Below are positions 53,684 to 64,000 of a stretch of 64,000 bases of DNA, piece after piece. The notes beneath the pieces were generated by a model that was not told the DNA's origin, made no database searches, and saw only the letters and a list, made by a program, of their open reading frames with translations. Numbering within the stretch: position 1 is the stretch's first letter; every line of letters starts with the position of its first letter. The DNA is taken from positions 52,464 through 116,463 of the forward strand of contig JAAFJX010000014.1 in assembly GCA_013299045.1 (NCBI GenBank), given 5' to 3'. Source of the DNA: Cytophagales bacterium (GTDB lineage Bacteria > Bacteroidota > Bacteroidia > Cytophagales > Bernardetiaceae). Made by a program: the position numbers and the translations under genes.

Positions 53684-54610
53684 TTATTTTACCGCAAAGA
53701 CATTAGAAATGGCGTAGGTGCAAGGAATAATCATGTCTTGTGGCAACTGTGCGTTGGCTTTAATGCTGATATTGCCATTCATTTTGGCCAATGATGTTGC
53801 CGTTTTAATGAGACCTGTTGCATTGTTGGTAGTAAAACTACCAGCGCTAGAGCCTGTGAGTTCGGTTTTGATTTCCATATTGCCTGGGCCTAGTACATAG
53901 TCGGGTGTTGTGGTAGGCTCTATCATGGCTTTGTTGGTAAAAGTACCTTTCTTTTTGCTCAGCTTTTCAGCGATTATGGTACTTTTACTAGCCATGTTCA
54001 GAGGCGGAGCAGTCAGTGTTTCATACGTCCATGTACCTGGGGCAGATATAGTGGCCTCCGGATAAATTGGAAAAACCCCTTGCATATTCCTTTTGAAAGT
54101 TTCCTCGTCAGTCATGCTTTTAGACATTTGGTCTATAGCTACTAGCTCAGAATCTGCCAACTCGCCCATACTCTTCCTCACTTCCTCAAAAGTAGAGGCA
54201 AGCCCTTCTACTCCAATAACGTTACCTCGTTTGTCTATGCTCATTTTGAAAGGTTTATTGAGCATAGCTTTGAGGAATTTTTCTACGGCATCTTTGGGTT
54301 CAGCACTGGCGGCATCATAGCTGCTGTTCATTTGAATATTCTGAATACTCATTTTAAAGCCCTTGTAAGCCATTTCAAAAGTAATTTGTGAGTCAGTAAC
54401 CCCAACAACTTTAAAAGAGTTGACCGATTCAGCATTCTGGAGTGTTTTAATTTCCATACCCATATTCTGAACAATCTCGGTTTTTGAAACCTGTGTAAGC
54501 GTAAAGCTATATCCTACTGGCATATTATAAGCGAGCTTAAAGGGCTTTTGAGCCACGCTAAGCGTTATGGAAGCCAAAACGAGGACAAATACTAGAGCAA
54601 TTTTTTTCAT
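53684..54610 (-). CDS. DUF6263 family secreted protein
   Basis: A 308-residue exported protein with a signal peptide (1-20, ending LSVAQ). The mature part is beta-rich with PFKLAYNMPVGYSFTLTQVSKTEI at the start and NKPFKMSIDKRGNVIGVEGL in the middle, a pattern of the DUF6263 family in Bacteroidota. Its function is unknown. It lies 64 bases after enolase on the same strand, so it may be co-transcribed. Confidence 0.75.
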   Translation of the reverse strand: MKKIALVFVLVLASITLSVAQKPFKLAYNMPVGYSFTLTQVSKTEIVQNMGMEIKTLQNAESVNSFKVVGVTDSQITFEMAYKGFKMSIQNIQMNSSYDAASAEPKDAVEKFLKAMLNKPFKMSIDKRGNVIGVEGLASTFEEVRKSMGELADSELVAIDQMSKSMTDEETFKRNMQGVFPIYPEATISAPGTWTYETLTAPPLNMASKSTIIAEKLSKKKGTFTNKAMIEPTTTPDYVLGPGNMEIKTELTGSSAGSFTTNNATGLIKTATSLAKMNGNISIKANAQLPQDMIIPCTYAISNVFAVK

Positions 54611-54674
54611 TTCAAATAATGTTTTAAAGAGAATGTTGAATGTTTGATATACAGGGGTAAGTCAAGTAAACTAT

Positions 54675-56030
<1,356 letters not shown>

Positions 56031-56181
56031 CTAAGCAATTTGGGGCTTTCTCACAAATGTTGCATGAGATGGCTGAACAGCGCTTGACTTTGAATAATAG
56101 ACGAAAGATGATTCTCGAAAAGAACACAACCCTGTATGAAGATACAGAACTTAAATGTAACAACTTGCGCAACAAAACAAG

Positions 56182-56715
56182 CTCTTACTTAACCTCTCCG
56201 AGAGATGTAAGTTTTAGGAAGCGAATAATTGTATTTTTCTAAGACAGGGGCTTTGCTTTTAAAGTATGGCCAACTACGGCTATGATACGGCTATCATACG
56301 GCTATGATACGGTCGTGCTAGGGCTAAGGCAAAATAGGACAAAAGCAATTTTGAGGCATCAAGTGGGTTTGCCGCTTTATCTCTTTTTTTTGTTATTGAG
56401 TACGTCTATTGGCCTGTATTTGCGTTAGAGAGGCGGCGGGTTTAGTGCGTAGCACCGAAGCCCAAAGACGAACGACCGCGAAGCGGGAACTCCCAATAAA
56501 TTGTAGAAAACAATAATGCGTCAAGAAGTTAGATATAGGAAGTTTGGCAAAAAGTTATTTGAAAACGCGGTAAAAGGTTATCTACAAGGGTTAAAAGAGG
56601 GCAATTAGAACTTAAAAAACTCAAAAAGGGCTTTTTGACGACTCAAGAGAGGTTAATTTAAGCGCTTGATTTTGTTCAGACCCCCCCGTAACTCTGCGGA
56701 AAGGACGGTTTTAAT
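56182..56715. mobile_element. Second-family repeat, copy 2, inverted relative to copy 1
   Basis: It matches 24157-24697 in reverse orientation over about 534 bases, including the GC-rich CGGGAACTCCCAATAA end module, CAAAAAGGGCTTTTTGACG, and GGAAAGGACGGTTTTAAT at the outer edge. Imperfect inverted repeats CTCTTACTTAACCTCTC (56182) and GAGAGGTTAATTTAAGCG (to 56664) bound the core. It is not nested in a GTCGTCCC element, so it moves or is copied on its own. It carries no gene. Confidence 0.65.
56273..56316. repeat. 11-bp tandem repeats, inverted copy
   Basis: Units ACTACGGCTAT, GATACGGCTAT, CATACGGCTAT and GATACGGTCGT follow one another with an 11-base period. This is the reverse complement of the array at 24563-24606. 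Confidence 0.85.
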
Positions 56716-56776
56716 CAATAATAACTTTTTCTTAGAAATATCGTACAAAAGCCGTATCTTCTTAAACGGAAAAAGC

Positions 56777-57577
56777 ATGAGCTCAATAGACGATTATATA
56801 ACTATCAACAGGGAGTCTTGGAACAACCGACTCAATACGCATTTAGCTTCGGAATTTTACGGCCTTGAAGCCTTTAAAAATGGAAAATCTTCCTTAAATG
56901 ATATTGAATTGGGCTTGCTGGGTACTCTGGCGGGCAAATCTGTTTTGCACCTACAATGCCATTTCGGACAAGATTCCATTTCTCTGAGCAGGCTTGGCGC
57001 ACACGTTACAGGAGTGGACTTATCCGATAAGGCCATTGAGGCAGCCAAAAACTTAGCCGCAGAACTCGGCACAGACACCGAATTCATTTGCTGTAACCTC
57101 TATGACCTGCCCAAGTATCTCAATCGCACTTTTGATATTGTTTTTACGAGCTATGGCACAATAGGCTGGCTACCGAATATGAATGAGTGGGCTAAACTAG
57201 TCAATCAGTTTTTGAAGCCAGGCGGTTTTTTTATTTTTGTGGAGTTCCACCCAGTTTTGTGGATGTTTGATGATGATTTTGAGAAACTAATCTACAGCTA
57301 TTTTAACGTAGAAATGATTGCAGAAACAGAGCAAGGCACTTATGCAGACAAAAATGCAGCAATCTCGCAGAAATATGTCTGCTGGAATCATAGCCTGGGC
57401 GACGTATTGGGCAATTTGCTAGAAACAGGCCTACAGCTCATGCACTTTTCGGAGTACGACTATTCACCCTATAACTGCTTCAATAATACTGTAGAAATAG
57501 CACCTCAAAAATTCAGAATAAGCCATTTGGATAGCAAAATACCTATGCTTTATGCTCTGAAAGCCAGGAAGTTGTAA
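56777..57577 (+). CDS. Class I SAM-dependent methyltransferase
   Basis: A 266-residue methyltransferase. The SAM-binding motif I is VLHLQCHFGQDSISLSRLGAHVTGVD, an unusual form with LQCHFG in place of the common DLGCGxG, as in a known subfamily of small Bacteroidota methyltransferases. Post-I and motif II follow as GTDTEFICCNLYDLP and TFDIVFTSYGTIGWL, and LKPGGFFIFVEFHPVLWMF is motif III. The substrate is unknown. The ATG at 56777 is preferred to a longer frame that runs into the repeat. The left neighbour is the second-family repeat. Confidence 0.88.
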   Translation: MSSIDDYITINRESWNNRLNTHLASEFYGLEAFKNGKSSLNDIELGLLGTLAGKSVLHLQCHFGQDSISLSRLGAHVTGVDLSDKAIEAAKNLAAELGTDTEFICCNLYDLPKYLNRTFDIVFTSYGTIGWLPNMNEWAKLVNQFLKPGGFFIFVEFHPVLWMFDDDFEKLIYSYFNVEMIAETEQGTYADKNAAISQKYVCWNHSLGDVLGNLLETGLQLMHFSEYDYSPYNCFNNTVEIAPQKFRISHLDSKIPMLYALKARKL

Positions 57578-57774
57578 TCTATCAAGTAACCCTGTTTTTA
57601 TAAGTTGTATTAAACCAGATTGGATAACACCCCAAAAGAAGAGATAAAGTCTAAGTTGGGTATTAACGCTTAACTATTGAAACAGTTTTGGATTAAAAAC
57701 GATGTAAAAAAAATCTTTCATAACACATCAATTACAATATTCAAAAAAAAAATGAAAGTTTTTTATAAAAATAG

Positions 57775-57802
57775 TTGTTAATGCAAAAAAAGACTATATT
57801 TG
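57775..57802 (+). promoter_or_regulatory. Promoter of rpoC
   Basis: TTG at 57775-57777, 17 bases, then TATATTTG at 57795-57802. The rpoC start codon lies 30 bases downstream. An own promoter for rpoC agrees with its separation from rpoB. Confidence 0.65.
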
Positions 57803-57832
57803 CGGGTTCAAATTGGAAAACAGGCATTATAC

Positions 57833-60800
57833 ATGGCATTTCGCAAGAATAAAAAAATTAAGAGCGACTTTAATAGCATCACTATTAGTCTAGCTTCGCC
57901 AGAGTCTATCCTAGACAGTTCAGAAGGAGAGGTAACCCAGCCCGAGACCATCAACTACCGCACCTACAAGCCGGAAATGGGTGGTTTGTTTTGCGAGCGC
58001 ATTTTTGGCCCTGTCAAGGACTTAGAGTGTAACTGCGGCAAATACAAGCGTATTCGTTACAAAGGCATTATCTGCGACCGTTGCGGTGTAGAAGTTACGG
58101 AGAAAAAAGTGCGCCGTGAACGCATGGGGCACATTCAGTTGGTAGTGCCTGTGGCACACATCTGGTACTTTAGGTCTTTGCCTAACAAGATTGGCTACCT
58201 TTTGGGCTTATCTAGTAAAAAACTTGACCAAGTAATTTATTATGAGCGTTATGTGGTGGTAAAACCAGGTGTTTTGGCCACTAAAAACGTGAATAGACTA
58301 GACTTCCTGACCGAAGACGAGTATTTAGACTATCTGGACGAACTGCCAAAAGATAACCAAACCCTAGAAGACGAGCACCCAGATAAGTTCATTGCTAAAA
58401 TGGGCGCTGAGGCATTAGAAATGCTGCTTTCAAACGTTAATTTAGATGAACTTTCTTATGAATTGCGCCATGCTGCCACCAATGAATCGTCGCAGCAGCG
58501 TAAGTCTGAGGCCTTAAAACGCCTCAAAGTAGTAGAAGCCTTCCGTGAAGCAGCCACACGTAACGTCCCTAACCGCCCAGAATGGATGGTGATTCGCATG
58601 GTGCCAGTTATTCCACCAGAATTGCGGCCATTGGTGCCCCTAGATGGTGGTCGTTTTGCTACTTCCGATTTGAATGACCTTTATCGTCGCGTTATTATCA
58701 GAAACAACCGTCTGAAGCGCCTCATTGACATTAAAGCACCTGAAGTTATTTTGCGTAACGAAAAGCGTATGCTTCAGGAAGCAGTGGATTCTTTGTTTGA
58801 TAACTCTCGTAAAATCAACGCTGTACGAGGTGAAGGGAACCGTGCCCTCAAGTCTTTGAGCGATATGCTCAAAGGCAAGCAAGGCCGTTTCCGTCAAAAT
58901 CTTTTGGGTAAGCGTGTGGACTACTCTGGCCGTTCTGTGATTGTGGTAGGGCCAGAACTCAAATTGCATGAGTGCGGTTTGCCCAAAGATATGGCTGCGG
59001 AGTTGTTCAAACCGTTTATCATTCGTAAGCTCATAGAGCGGGGCATTGTCAAAACAGTGAAGTCTGCTAAAAAAATTGTAGATAGAAAAGACCCTGTGGT
59101 GTGGGACATTCTGGAAAATATCCTGAAAGGCCACCCTGTTATGCTCAACCGCGCTCCTACGCTTCACCGCTTAGGTATTCAGGCATTTCAACCAAAGTTA
59201 ATCGAGGGCAAGGCCATTCAGTTGCACCCACTCGTTTGTACGGCATTCAATGCAGACTTTGACGGCGACCAGATGGCCGTTCACGTACCTCTAGGGCATG
59301 AGGCTATTCTTGAAGCCTCTATCCTCATGCTGGCTTCGCACAACATTCTTAGCCCAGCAAACGGTGCGCCCATTACCGTACCTTCGCAAGACATGGTTTT
59401 GGGGCTTTATTACCTCACCAAAGTACGTAAACCTACAGCCGAACGACCAGTTAAGGGAGCAGGCTCTACGTTCTACGGCCCCGAAGAGGTTATTATTGCT
59501 CTCAATGAAGGCCGCTTAGACAAACACGCACCTATCAAAGTGAAAGTGCGTCTGCGCGATGATAAAACAGGCGAATTCAGTACAGAAATCATTGAAACGG
59601 CAGCGGGTCGTGTGTTGTTCAACACCATTGTTCCGGCCGAAACAGGTTATATTAATGAACTCCTGACCAAAACATCGCTCCGAAAAATTATTGGCTTGGT
59701 ATTCAAAACAGCGGGTATGGCCAGAGCAGCAGAGTTTCTTGATGACATCAAGGACTTGGGCTTCCAGCAGGCTTACAAAGGTGGCTTGTCTATTGGTTTG
59801 GATAACATCAAAATTCCTGAAGAAAAGCACAAATTGATTGAAGAAGCTAACAAAGAGGTAGGTCAAGTTCGTGAAAACTATTACATGGGCTTGATTACCG
59901 ACAATGAACGCTATAATCAAGTGATTGATATTTGGACACGTGTAAACGTAACTGTTGGTAATATTCTCCTCAAAGAACTAGAAGAAGACCAGCAAGGCTT
60001 TAACCCAGTTTATATGATGATGCACTCTGGGGCGCGTGGTTCAAAAGAACAGGTGCGTCAGTTGGGCGGTATGCGTGGTTTGATGAGTAAGCCACAAAAG
60101 AACGTGCAAGGCTCGGTAGGTGAAATCATTGAAAACCCAATTCTCTCTAACTTTAAAGAAGGGCTAGACGTATTGGAATACTTTATTTCTACACATGGCG
60201 CGCGTAAAGGTCTGGCCGATACAGCCCTCAAAACTGCCGATGCGGGTTATCTCACACGCCGTTTGGTGGATGTGGCGCAAGATATGGTGATTACAGAACC
60301 TGATTGCGGCACGCTTCGTGGTATTACAATAACTGCCCTCAAAGACCGCGATGATATTTTAGAGCCAATGCGCGACCGCGTCTTAGGCCGTGTGTCATTA
60401 CATGATGTCTATAACCCCGAAACGAACACAATTATTTTAGAGTCTGGCCAGGAAGTATCAGAAGAAATTGCTGTTCAGTTGGAAGAAGCGGGCATTGAAG
60501 GCGTTGAAATTCGTTCAGTACTTACTTGCGAAACACGCTTTGGTGTATGCGCCAAATGTTATGGCCGTAACTTAGGCAACGGCAAAATAGTTCAAGCGGG
60601 TGAAGCTGTAGGCGTAGTAGCGGCGCAATCTATCGGTGAACCTGGTACGCAGCTTACACTCCGTACTTTCCACGTAGGCGGTGTGGCTACTTCTGTGGCT
60701 ACAGACGCAAGCTTGAAAGCCAAATATGCTGGTAAGTTGGTGTTGGAAGAGGTTAAAATTGTTAAAACTACCAACGAAGAAGGCGAGGCGCTTGATGTGG

Positions 60801-62164
60801 TGATGTCTCGTACAACCGAAATGAAGATTGTAGAGCCTAAAACTAACCGTGTACTCACCACCGCGCACATTCCGTATGGTGCGTATATGCGCGTGAAGGA
60901 GGGAGTAATGCTAGAAAAAGGGCAGGATATTTGTTCGTGGGACCCTTTCAATGCGGTTATTCTTTCTCAGTTTGACGGTATTGTGCGCTATGACTCTATT
61001 ATTGAGGGCATTACTTTCCGTGGCGACCAAGATGGCCAGACTGGGCACACTCAGAAGGTTATCATTGAAACCAAAGATAAAACTAAGAACCCAACCATTG
61101 TTATTGAAACGGATTCTGGCGATACCGCCAGCAGTAACATTCCGGTTGGCGCTTTGATAGTGGTGGAAGATGGTGAGCGTGTACGCTCAGGCCAGATTCT
61201 CGTAAAAATTCCGCGTACCACCAGCAAGAACCGCGACATTACAGGTGGTTTACCGCGTGTAACCGAACTTTTTGAGGCAAGAAACCCCTCTAACCCTGCT
61301 GTGGTAAGCGAGATTGACGGCTACATTGAGTATGGTTCTATCAAGCGTGGTAACCGCGAAATTATAGTTCGTTCTAAGAAAGAAGATTTGGTACGTCGCT
61401 ACATGGTACCACTTTCTAAGCACATTCTTGTTCAGGAAAATGACTTTGTAAGAGCTGGTGAAGCCCTTTCCGACGGCGCTATCACGCCTTCAGATATTTT
61501 GGCCATCAAAGGCCCTACGGCGGTTCAGGAATACCTCGTTAAAGAAATTCAGGAAGTTTACCGTATGCAAGGGGTTAAAATCAACGATAAACATATTGAG
61601 GTTATCGTGCGTCAGATGATGCAAAAAGTGGAAGTTATTGACCCAGGAGATACAAAGTTCCTACCGAACCAAATCGTAGATAGGTTTGATATTCGCGAAG
61701 CCAATGACGAAATTCTTGATATGAAAGTCATTACCGACTCGGGTGAATCTAAGAAGTTAAAACCTGGTATGATTGTTTCGGTGCGTGAACTTCGCGACGA
61801 AATATCTCAGCTCAAACGCAAAGATATGAAATTGCCGAAGGTGCGCGATGCACAGCCAGCGGTTTCTAAACCAACACTACAGGGCATTACACAAGCCTCT
61901 TTGGGTACACACAGCTTTGTGTCGGCGGCTTCTTTCCAAGAAACTACCAAGGTGTTGAGCGAAGCTTCTATTCGTGGCAAGCGCGACGACCTCCGCGGGT
62001 TGAAAGAAAATGTGATTGTAGGCCATCTTATTCCTGCCGGTACAGGTTTGCGCGAATACCGAAACATCCGCGTAGAAGCTACCGAAGAGTTTGAGTCTGT
62101 AGGTAATATGACCAAAGAGCCTATCATAAAACGTAAAGCCCGCACACGTATAGTGAGCATCTAA
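57833..62164 (+). CDS. rpoC: DNA-directed RNA polymerase subunit beta'
   Basis: A 1443-residue catalytic subunit. Landmarks: the N-terminal zinc site [20 protein letters not shown], the catalytic NADFDGDQ with Mg ligands D475, D477 and D479, the bridge/trigger-loop region with [20 protein letters not shown], the second zinc site beginning [17 protein letters not shown], and the conserved [17 protein letters not shown]. The length is typical for Bacteroidota. The ATG at 57833 fits the promoter. rpoB and ribosomal protein genes, which normally precede rpoC, are not upstream; a repeat and a methyltransferase gene are there instead. Confidence 0.97.
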   Translation: MAFRKNKKIKSDFNSITISLASPESILDSSEGEVTQPETINYRTYKPEMGGLFCERIFGPVKDLECNCGKYKRIRYKGIICDRCGVEVTEKKVRRERMGHIQLVVPVAHIWYFRSLPNKIGYLLGLSSKKLDQVIYYERYVVVKPGVLATKNVNRLDFLTEDEYLDYLDELPKDNQTLEDEHPDKFIAKMGAEALEMLLSNVNLDELSYELRHAATNESSQQRKSEALKRLKVVEAFREAATRNVPNRPEWMVIRMVPVIPPELRPLVPLDGGRFATSDLNDLYRRVIIRNNRLKRLIDIKAPEVILRNEKRMLQEAVDSLFDNSRKINAVRGEGNRALKSLSDMLKGKQGRFRQNLLGKRVDYSGRSVIVVGPELKLHECGLPKDMAAELFKPFIIRKLIERGIVKTVKSAKKIVDRKDPVVWDILENILKGHPVMLNRAPTLHRLGIQAFQPKLIEGKAIQLHPLVCTAFNADFDGDQMAVHVPLGHEAILEASILMLASHNILSPANGAPITVPSQDMVLGLYYLTKVRKPTAERPVKGAGSTFYGPEEVIIALNEGRLDKHAPIKVKVRLRDDKTGEFSTEIIETAAGRVLFNTIVPAETGYINELLTKTSLRKIIGLVFKTAGMARAAEFLDDIKDLGFQQAYKGGLSIGLDNIKIPEEKHKLIEEANKEVGQVRENYYMGLITDNERYNQVIDIWTRVNVTVGNILLKELEEDQQGFNPVYMMMHSGARGSKEQVRQLGGMRGLMSKPQKNVQGSVGEIIENPILSNFKEGLDVLEYFISTHGARKGLADTALKTADAGYLTRRLVDVAQDMVITEPDCGTLRGITITALKDRDDILEPMRDRVLGRVSLHDVYNPETNTIILESGQEVSEEIAVQLEEAGIEGVEIRSVLTCETRFGVCAKCYGRNLGNGKIVQAGEAVGVVAAQSIGEPGTQLTLRTFHVGGVATSVATDASLKAKYAGKLVLEEVKIVKTTNEEGEALDVVMSRTTEMKIVEPKTNRVLTTAHIPYGAYMRVKEGVMLEKGQDICSWDPFNAVILSQFDGIVRYDSIIEGITFRGDQDGQTGHTQKVIIETKDKTKNPTIVIETDSGDTASSNIPVGALIVVEDGERVRSGQILVKIPRTTSKNRDITGGLPRVTELFEARNPSNPAVVSEIDGYIEYGSIKRGNREIIVRSKKEDLVRRYMVPLSKHILVQENDFVRAGEALSDGAITPSDILAIKGPTAVQEYLVKEIQEVYRMQGVKINDKHIEVIVRQMMQKVEVIDPGDTKFLPNQIVDRFDIREANDEILDMKVITDSGESKKLKPGMIVSVRELRDEISQLKRKDMKLPKVRDAQPAVSKPTLQGITQASLGTHSFVSAASFQETTKVLSEASIRGKRDDLRGLKENVIVGHLIPAGTGLREYRNIRVEATEEFESVGNMTKEPIIKRKARTRIVSI

Positions 62165-62184
62165 TGTTTGTTAGCTCAGATAAT

Positions 62185-62223
62185 AAAAAAAGAGGCTTTA
62201 CTTTTTAGTAGGCCTCTTTTTTT
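62185..62223 (+). terminator. Terminator of rpoC
   Basis: AAAAAGAGGC and GCCTCTTTTT, with a short inner TACT/AGTA pair, form a strong stem followed by T residues. Confidence 0.85.
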
Positions 62224-62312
62224 CTGGCTGCTTATCCAAAAGATGGATTGACCATGAACTATTGTTTTAGCTCTTTTGATAAAACAGAAGTGAAGAAACA
62301 TCAAGTAGCAAT

Positions 62313-62376
62313 TAAAAATGAAATGCTTGTTTAATTTCTTGATAATAAGCATCTTAAATATATTTTAAGAGAAGGC
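62313..62376. mobile_element. Short GTCGTCCC-family fragment (copy F)
   Basis: TGAAATGCTTGTTTAATTTC and the following AATAAGCATCTTAAATATATTTTAAGAGAAGGC match the right half of the mini-element at 11320. The end is followed by TAAATA, which fits TAnnTA. The left half is missing. The region 62377-62675 shows nothing more than AT-rich DNA. Confidence 0.5.
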
Positions 62377-62675
62377 TAAATAGCCAAGACCGTACAACTG
62401 GACATTGATGGACAACAAGCACCTTGGTATTCCGTAGATAACCTGCTGGTAGGATAGATACTTGCTGCAAAATTAAAAAAACTATTGTTTCTTTGAATAT
62501 CTTAGAGTACTTCGTAGCTTTGTGTGTGGCTGTGTAATAAGCATAGCAAGCAGCTTAGCTGCAAGTGGGGCTAAAATACTAAATTTGGGCTTGGGGGTGC
62601 CCGCCTTTGCCAAGCATAAAAAATACAGTGCTTAATCTAAAGAGTGTATTGTAACAAAATTGACTATAAATTTTG

Positions 62676-62683
62676 TACTTTTG
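62676..62683 (+). promoter_or_regulatory. Promoter -7 box for the ImmA/IrrE gene
   Basis: TACTTTTG matches TAnnTTTG and ends only eight bases before the ATG at 62692, which predicts a leaderless or nearly leaderless transcript. Confidence 0.5.
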
Positions 62684-62691
62684 ACCCAATA

Positions 62692-63876
62692 ATGGCAGAC
62701 AAAGCATACATAACACCAAATGTTCTGAAATGGGCAAGAGAATCGGCTAGAATGACCGAGGAAATTGCTGCTGCCAAAGTTTCTGTACCCATTGAAAAAC
62801 TTAAAGAATGGGAAGAAGGCTCAACCCAACCAACTATTAGACAAGCACAGACATTAGCTAAGGCTTATAAAAGACCCTTTGCACTTTTTTTTTTACCTGA
62901 CATTCCTAGAGACTTTCAACCCTTGCAGGATTTTAGAAAATCAGGTTCTAAATCATTGACAACATCTTCGATTTTTATAATTAGGGAAATACAGCAGAAA
63001 CAAGCATGGATTAGTGATATTTATTCAGACAACCAAGAAGAAAAACTACCATTTGTTGGTCGATTTAACATTAATGACAATCCTCAAAAAGTAGCAAATG
63101 ACATTCTTCAAACTTTAAATATAAATCCACCTTTTTACAAATCTGACAATCCAATTAAAGAATGGATTGATGCTGCTGAAACTAATGGAATTTTTATTTC
63201 ACGGACAAGTTTTATTAATTCACGACTAAAGTTAGACTCTGAAGAACTACAGGGTTTTGCAATCGCAGACCCTCATGCACCATTTATTTTTGTTAATTCG
63301 GAAGATTGGAATGCACCACAGCTTTTTACATTAGTTCATGAATTAGTACATATTTGGATTGCAGAATCAGGAATTTCAAATGAAGTTGAACCTGACATGA
63401 AACAAAAGGATAGATTTCATCCCGTTGAATTGTTTTGCAACGAAGTATCTGCTAATGCACTAATGCCTAAACAAATAATTTTAGATTTTGACACTACATT
63501 ATTTCAATCATCAAAAGATGTTTTTAAAATTGCCAAACAATTAGGTGTTAGTTCATTTGCTTTATTGGTAAGAGCTTTAAATCTAAACATCATATCAGCT
63601 TCTACTTATCAAAAACTCAAAAAACAAGCAGATATTGATTTTGCCGAATATTTAAGAAGAGAAGCAGAAAAGAAAGCAAAACAAAAAGAGAAAGAAAAGC
63701 CAGGCGGTCCGAATTATTTTATATTGCAACTTAATAGAAATAGCAGGTTGTTTACTCAAACCGTTTTGGATGCATTTCGAGGAGGATATATTGAACCAAC
63801 TTTAGCAAGTAATCTATTAAATGTTCAGGTAAATAAATTTCAAAAATTAGAATCTCAATTAATTAGATTAACATAA
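62692..63876 (+). CDS. XRE-type regulator with ImmA/IrrE metallopeptidase domain
   Basis: A 394-residue protein. The N-terminus (about 8-65) is an XRE helix-turn-helix (VLKWARESARMTEEIAAAKV...WEEGSTQPTIRQAQTLAKAY). The ImmA/IrrE domain follows, with zinc motif HELVH (H216, E217, H220) and a distal Glu at E251 in CNEVSANALMPK. Such proteins cleave or control a repressor or toxin partner; relatives often precede a DUF4411 (PIN-like) toxin gene. The gene is AT-rich and looks acquired. The next reading frame, at 63928, is a probable transposase. Confidence 0.9.
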   Translation: MADKAYITPNVLKWARESARMTEEIAAAKVSVPIEKLKEWEEGSTQPTIRQAQTLAKAYKRPFALFFLPDIPRDFQPLQDFRKSGSKSLTTSSIFIIREIQQKQAWISDIYSDNQEEKLPFVGRFNINDNPQKVANDILQTLNINPPFYKSDNPIKEWIDAAETNGIFISRTSFINSRLKLDSEELQGFAIADPHAPFIFVNSEDWNAPQLFTLVHELVHIWIAESGISNEVEPDMKQKDRFHPVELFCNEVSANALMPKQIILDFDTTLFQSSKDVFKIAKQLGVSSFALLVRALNLNIISASTYQKLKKQADIDFAEYLRREAEKKAKQKEKEKPGGPNYFILQLNRNSRLFTQTVLDAFRGGYIEPTLASNLLNVQVNKFQKLESQLIRLT

Positions 63877-63908
63877 GTATTAAGAATAAATTATTTTAGA
63901 TTATTTTG

Positions 63909-63916
63909 TATCTTTG
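63909..63916 (+). promoter_or_regulatory. Promoter -7 box for the right-edge gene
   Basis: TATCTTTG matches TAnnTTTG and lies 11 bases before the ATG at 63928. Confidence 0.5.
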
Positions 63917-63927
63917 CCCCAAAAACT

Positions 63928-64000
63928 ATGGGAAGAGTTTTAACAATTAGCTTGACATCTGAACAAGAAACGGAGCTTATTAATCATCATAAAAAAAGTG
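63928..64000 (+). CDS. Partial gene, probable IS630-type transposase N-terminus
   Basis: Only the first 24 residues are inside the window: MGRVLTISLTSEQETELINH and on. IS630-family transposases in Bacteroidota often start with MGRVLKIxLTxEQ followed by a helix-turn-helix, so the match is suggestive. No terminal inverted repeat can be confirmed in the 50 bases before it. It may instead be a small ribbon-helix-type regulator. Confidence 0.45.
   Translation, partial: MGRVLTISLTSEQETELINHHKKS

Overview
The window is a stretch of a Bacteroidota chromosome, most likely from the Cytophagia. Promoters follow the Bacteroidota pattern (TTTG or TTG, about 17-20 bases, then TAnnTTTG). There is a type IX secretion plug protein and a secreted metallopeptidase with a type IX sorting tail, several Reg_prop/SpoIIE sensor phosphatases, and many A-rich leaders without Shine-Dalgarno sites. 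No plasmid, prophage or ribosomal RNA operon is visible. Genus and species cannot be fixed from the sequence alone.

Layout. 1-6150: a partial secreted protein (minus), a zinc-ribbon protein, an M15 peptidase, a nuclease-like protein, tRNA-Arg(CCT), two small lipoproteins and an M43-type metalloprotease. 6200-12900: a decayed repeat element, a LOG-family protein, a Reg_prop/SpoIIE sensor gene split by a frameshift, a 94-bp mini-element, a YdcF-like protein and a secreted protein. 13200-23240: operon for a small membrane protein, lytic transglycosylase and dicarboxylate symporter (minus), miaB, an orphan HAMP-GAF receptor, a DciA-like protein, tRNA-Arg(CCG)-rnhB, tRNA-Ser and tRNA-Pro. 23300-29700: lipoprotein, nested repeat element, TerB-like protein, T9SS plug protein, another repeat element, then plsC overlapping an N-acetylglucosamine kinase-like gene. 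29800-42900: two more SpoIIE sensors, lpxA, an isolated nuoI, sufS, and a run of lipoprotein/secreted genes. 42900-48050: mainly minus-strand metabolism and secreted hydrolases. 48500-50600: a low-GC accessory island with an OAS/CD-NTase-like nucleotidyltransferase and a DUF6602 nuclease-like partner, followed by a transposon remnant. 50600-56000: oxidoreductase, acetyltransferase, DUF6263 protein and enolase. 56100-64000: a second repeat family, a methyltransferase, rpoC standing without rpoB, an XRE-ImmA/IrrE gene, and the start of a probable IS630-type transposase at the right edge.

Common themes. Three full or split proteins join a periplasmic sensor (beta-propeller or TPR) through one membrane helix and a coiled coil to a cytoplasmic SpoIIE/PP2C phosphatase. 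At least two families of non-autonomous, transposon-like repeats are scattered between genes. One has ends GTCGTCCC...GGGACGAC and, in two copies, perfect 6-bp target duplications. The other is about 540 bp, occurs twice in opposite orientation, and carries 11-bp tandem repeats. The best candidate for an undescribed system is the overlapping nucleotidyltransferase/DUF6602 pair at 48640-50132.
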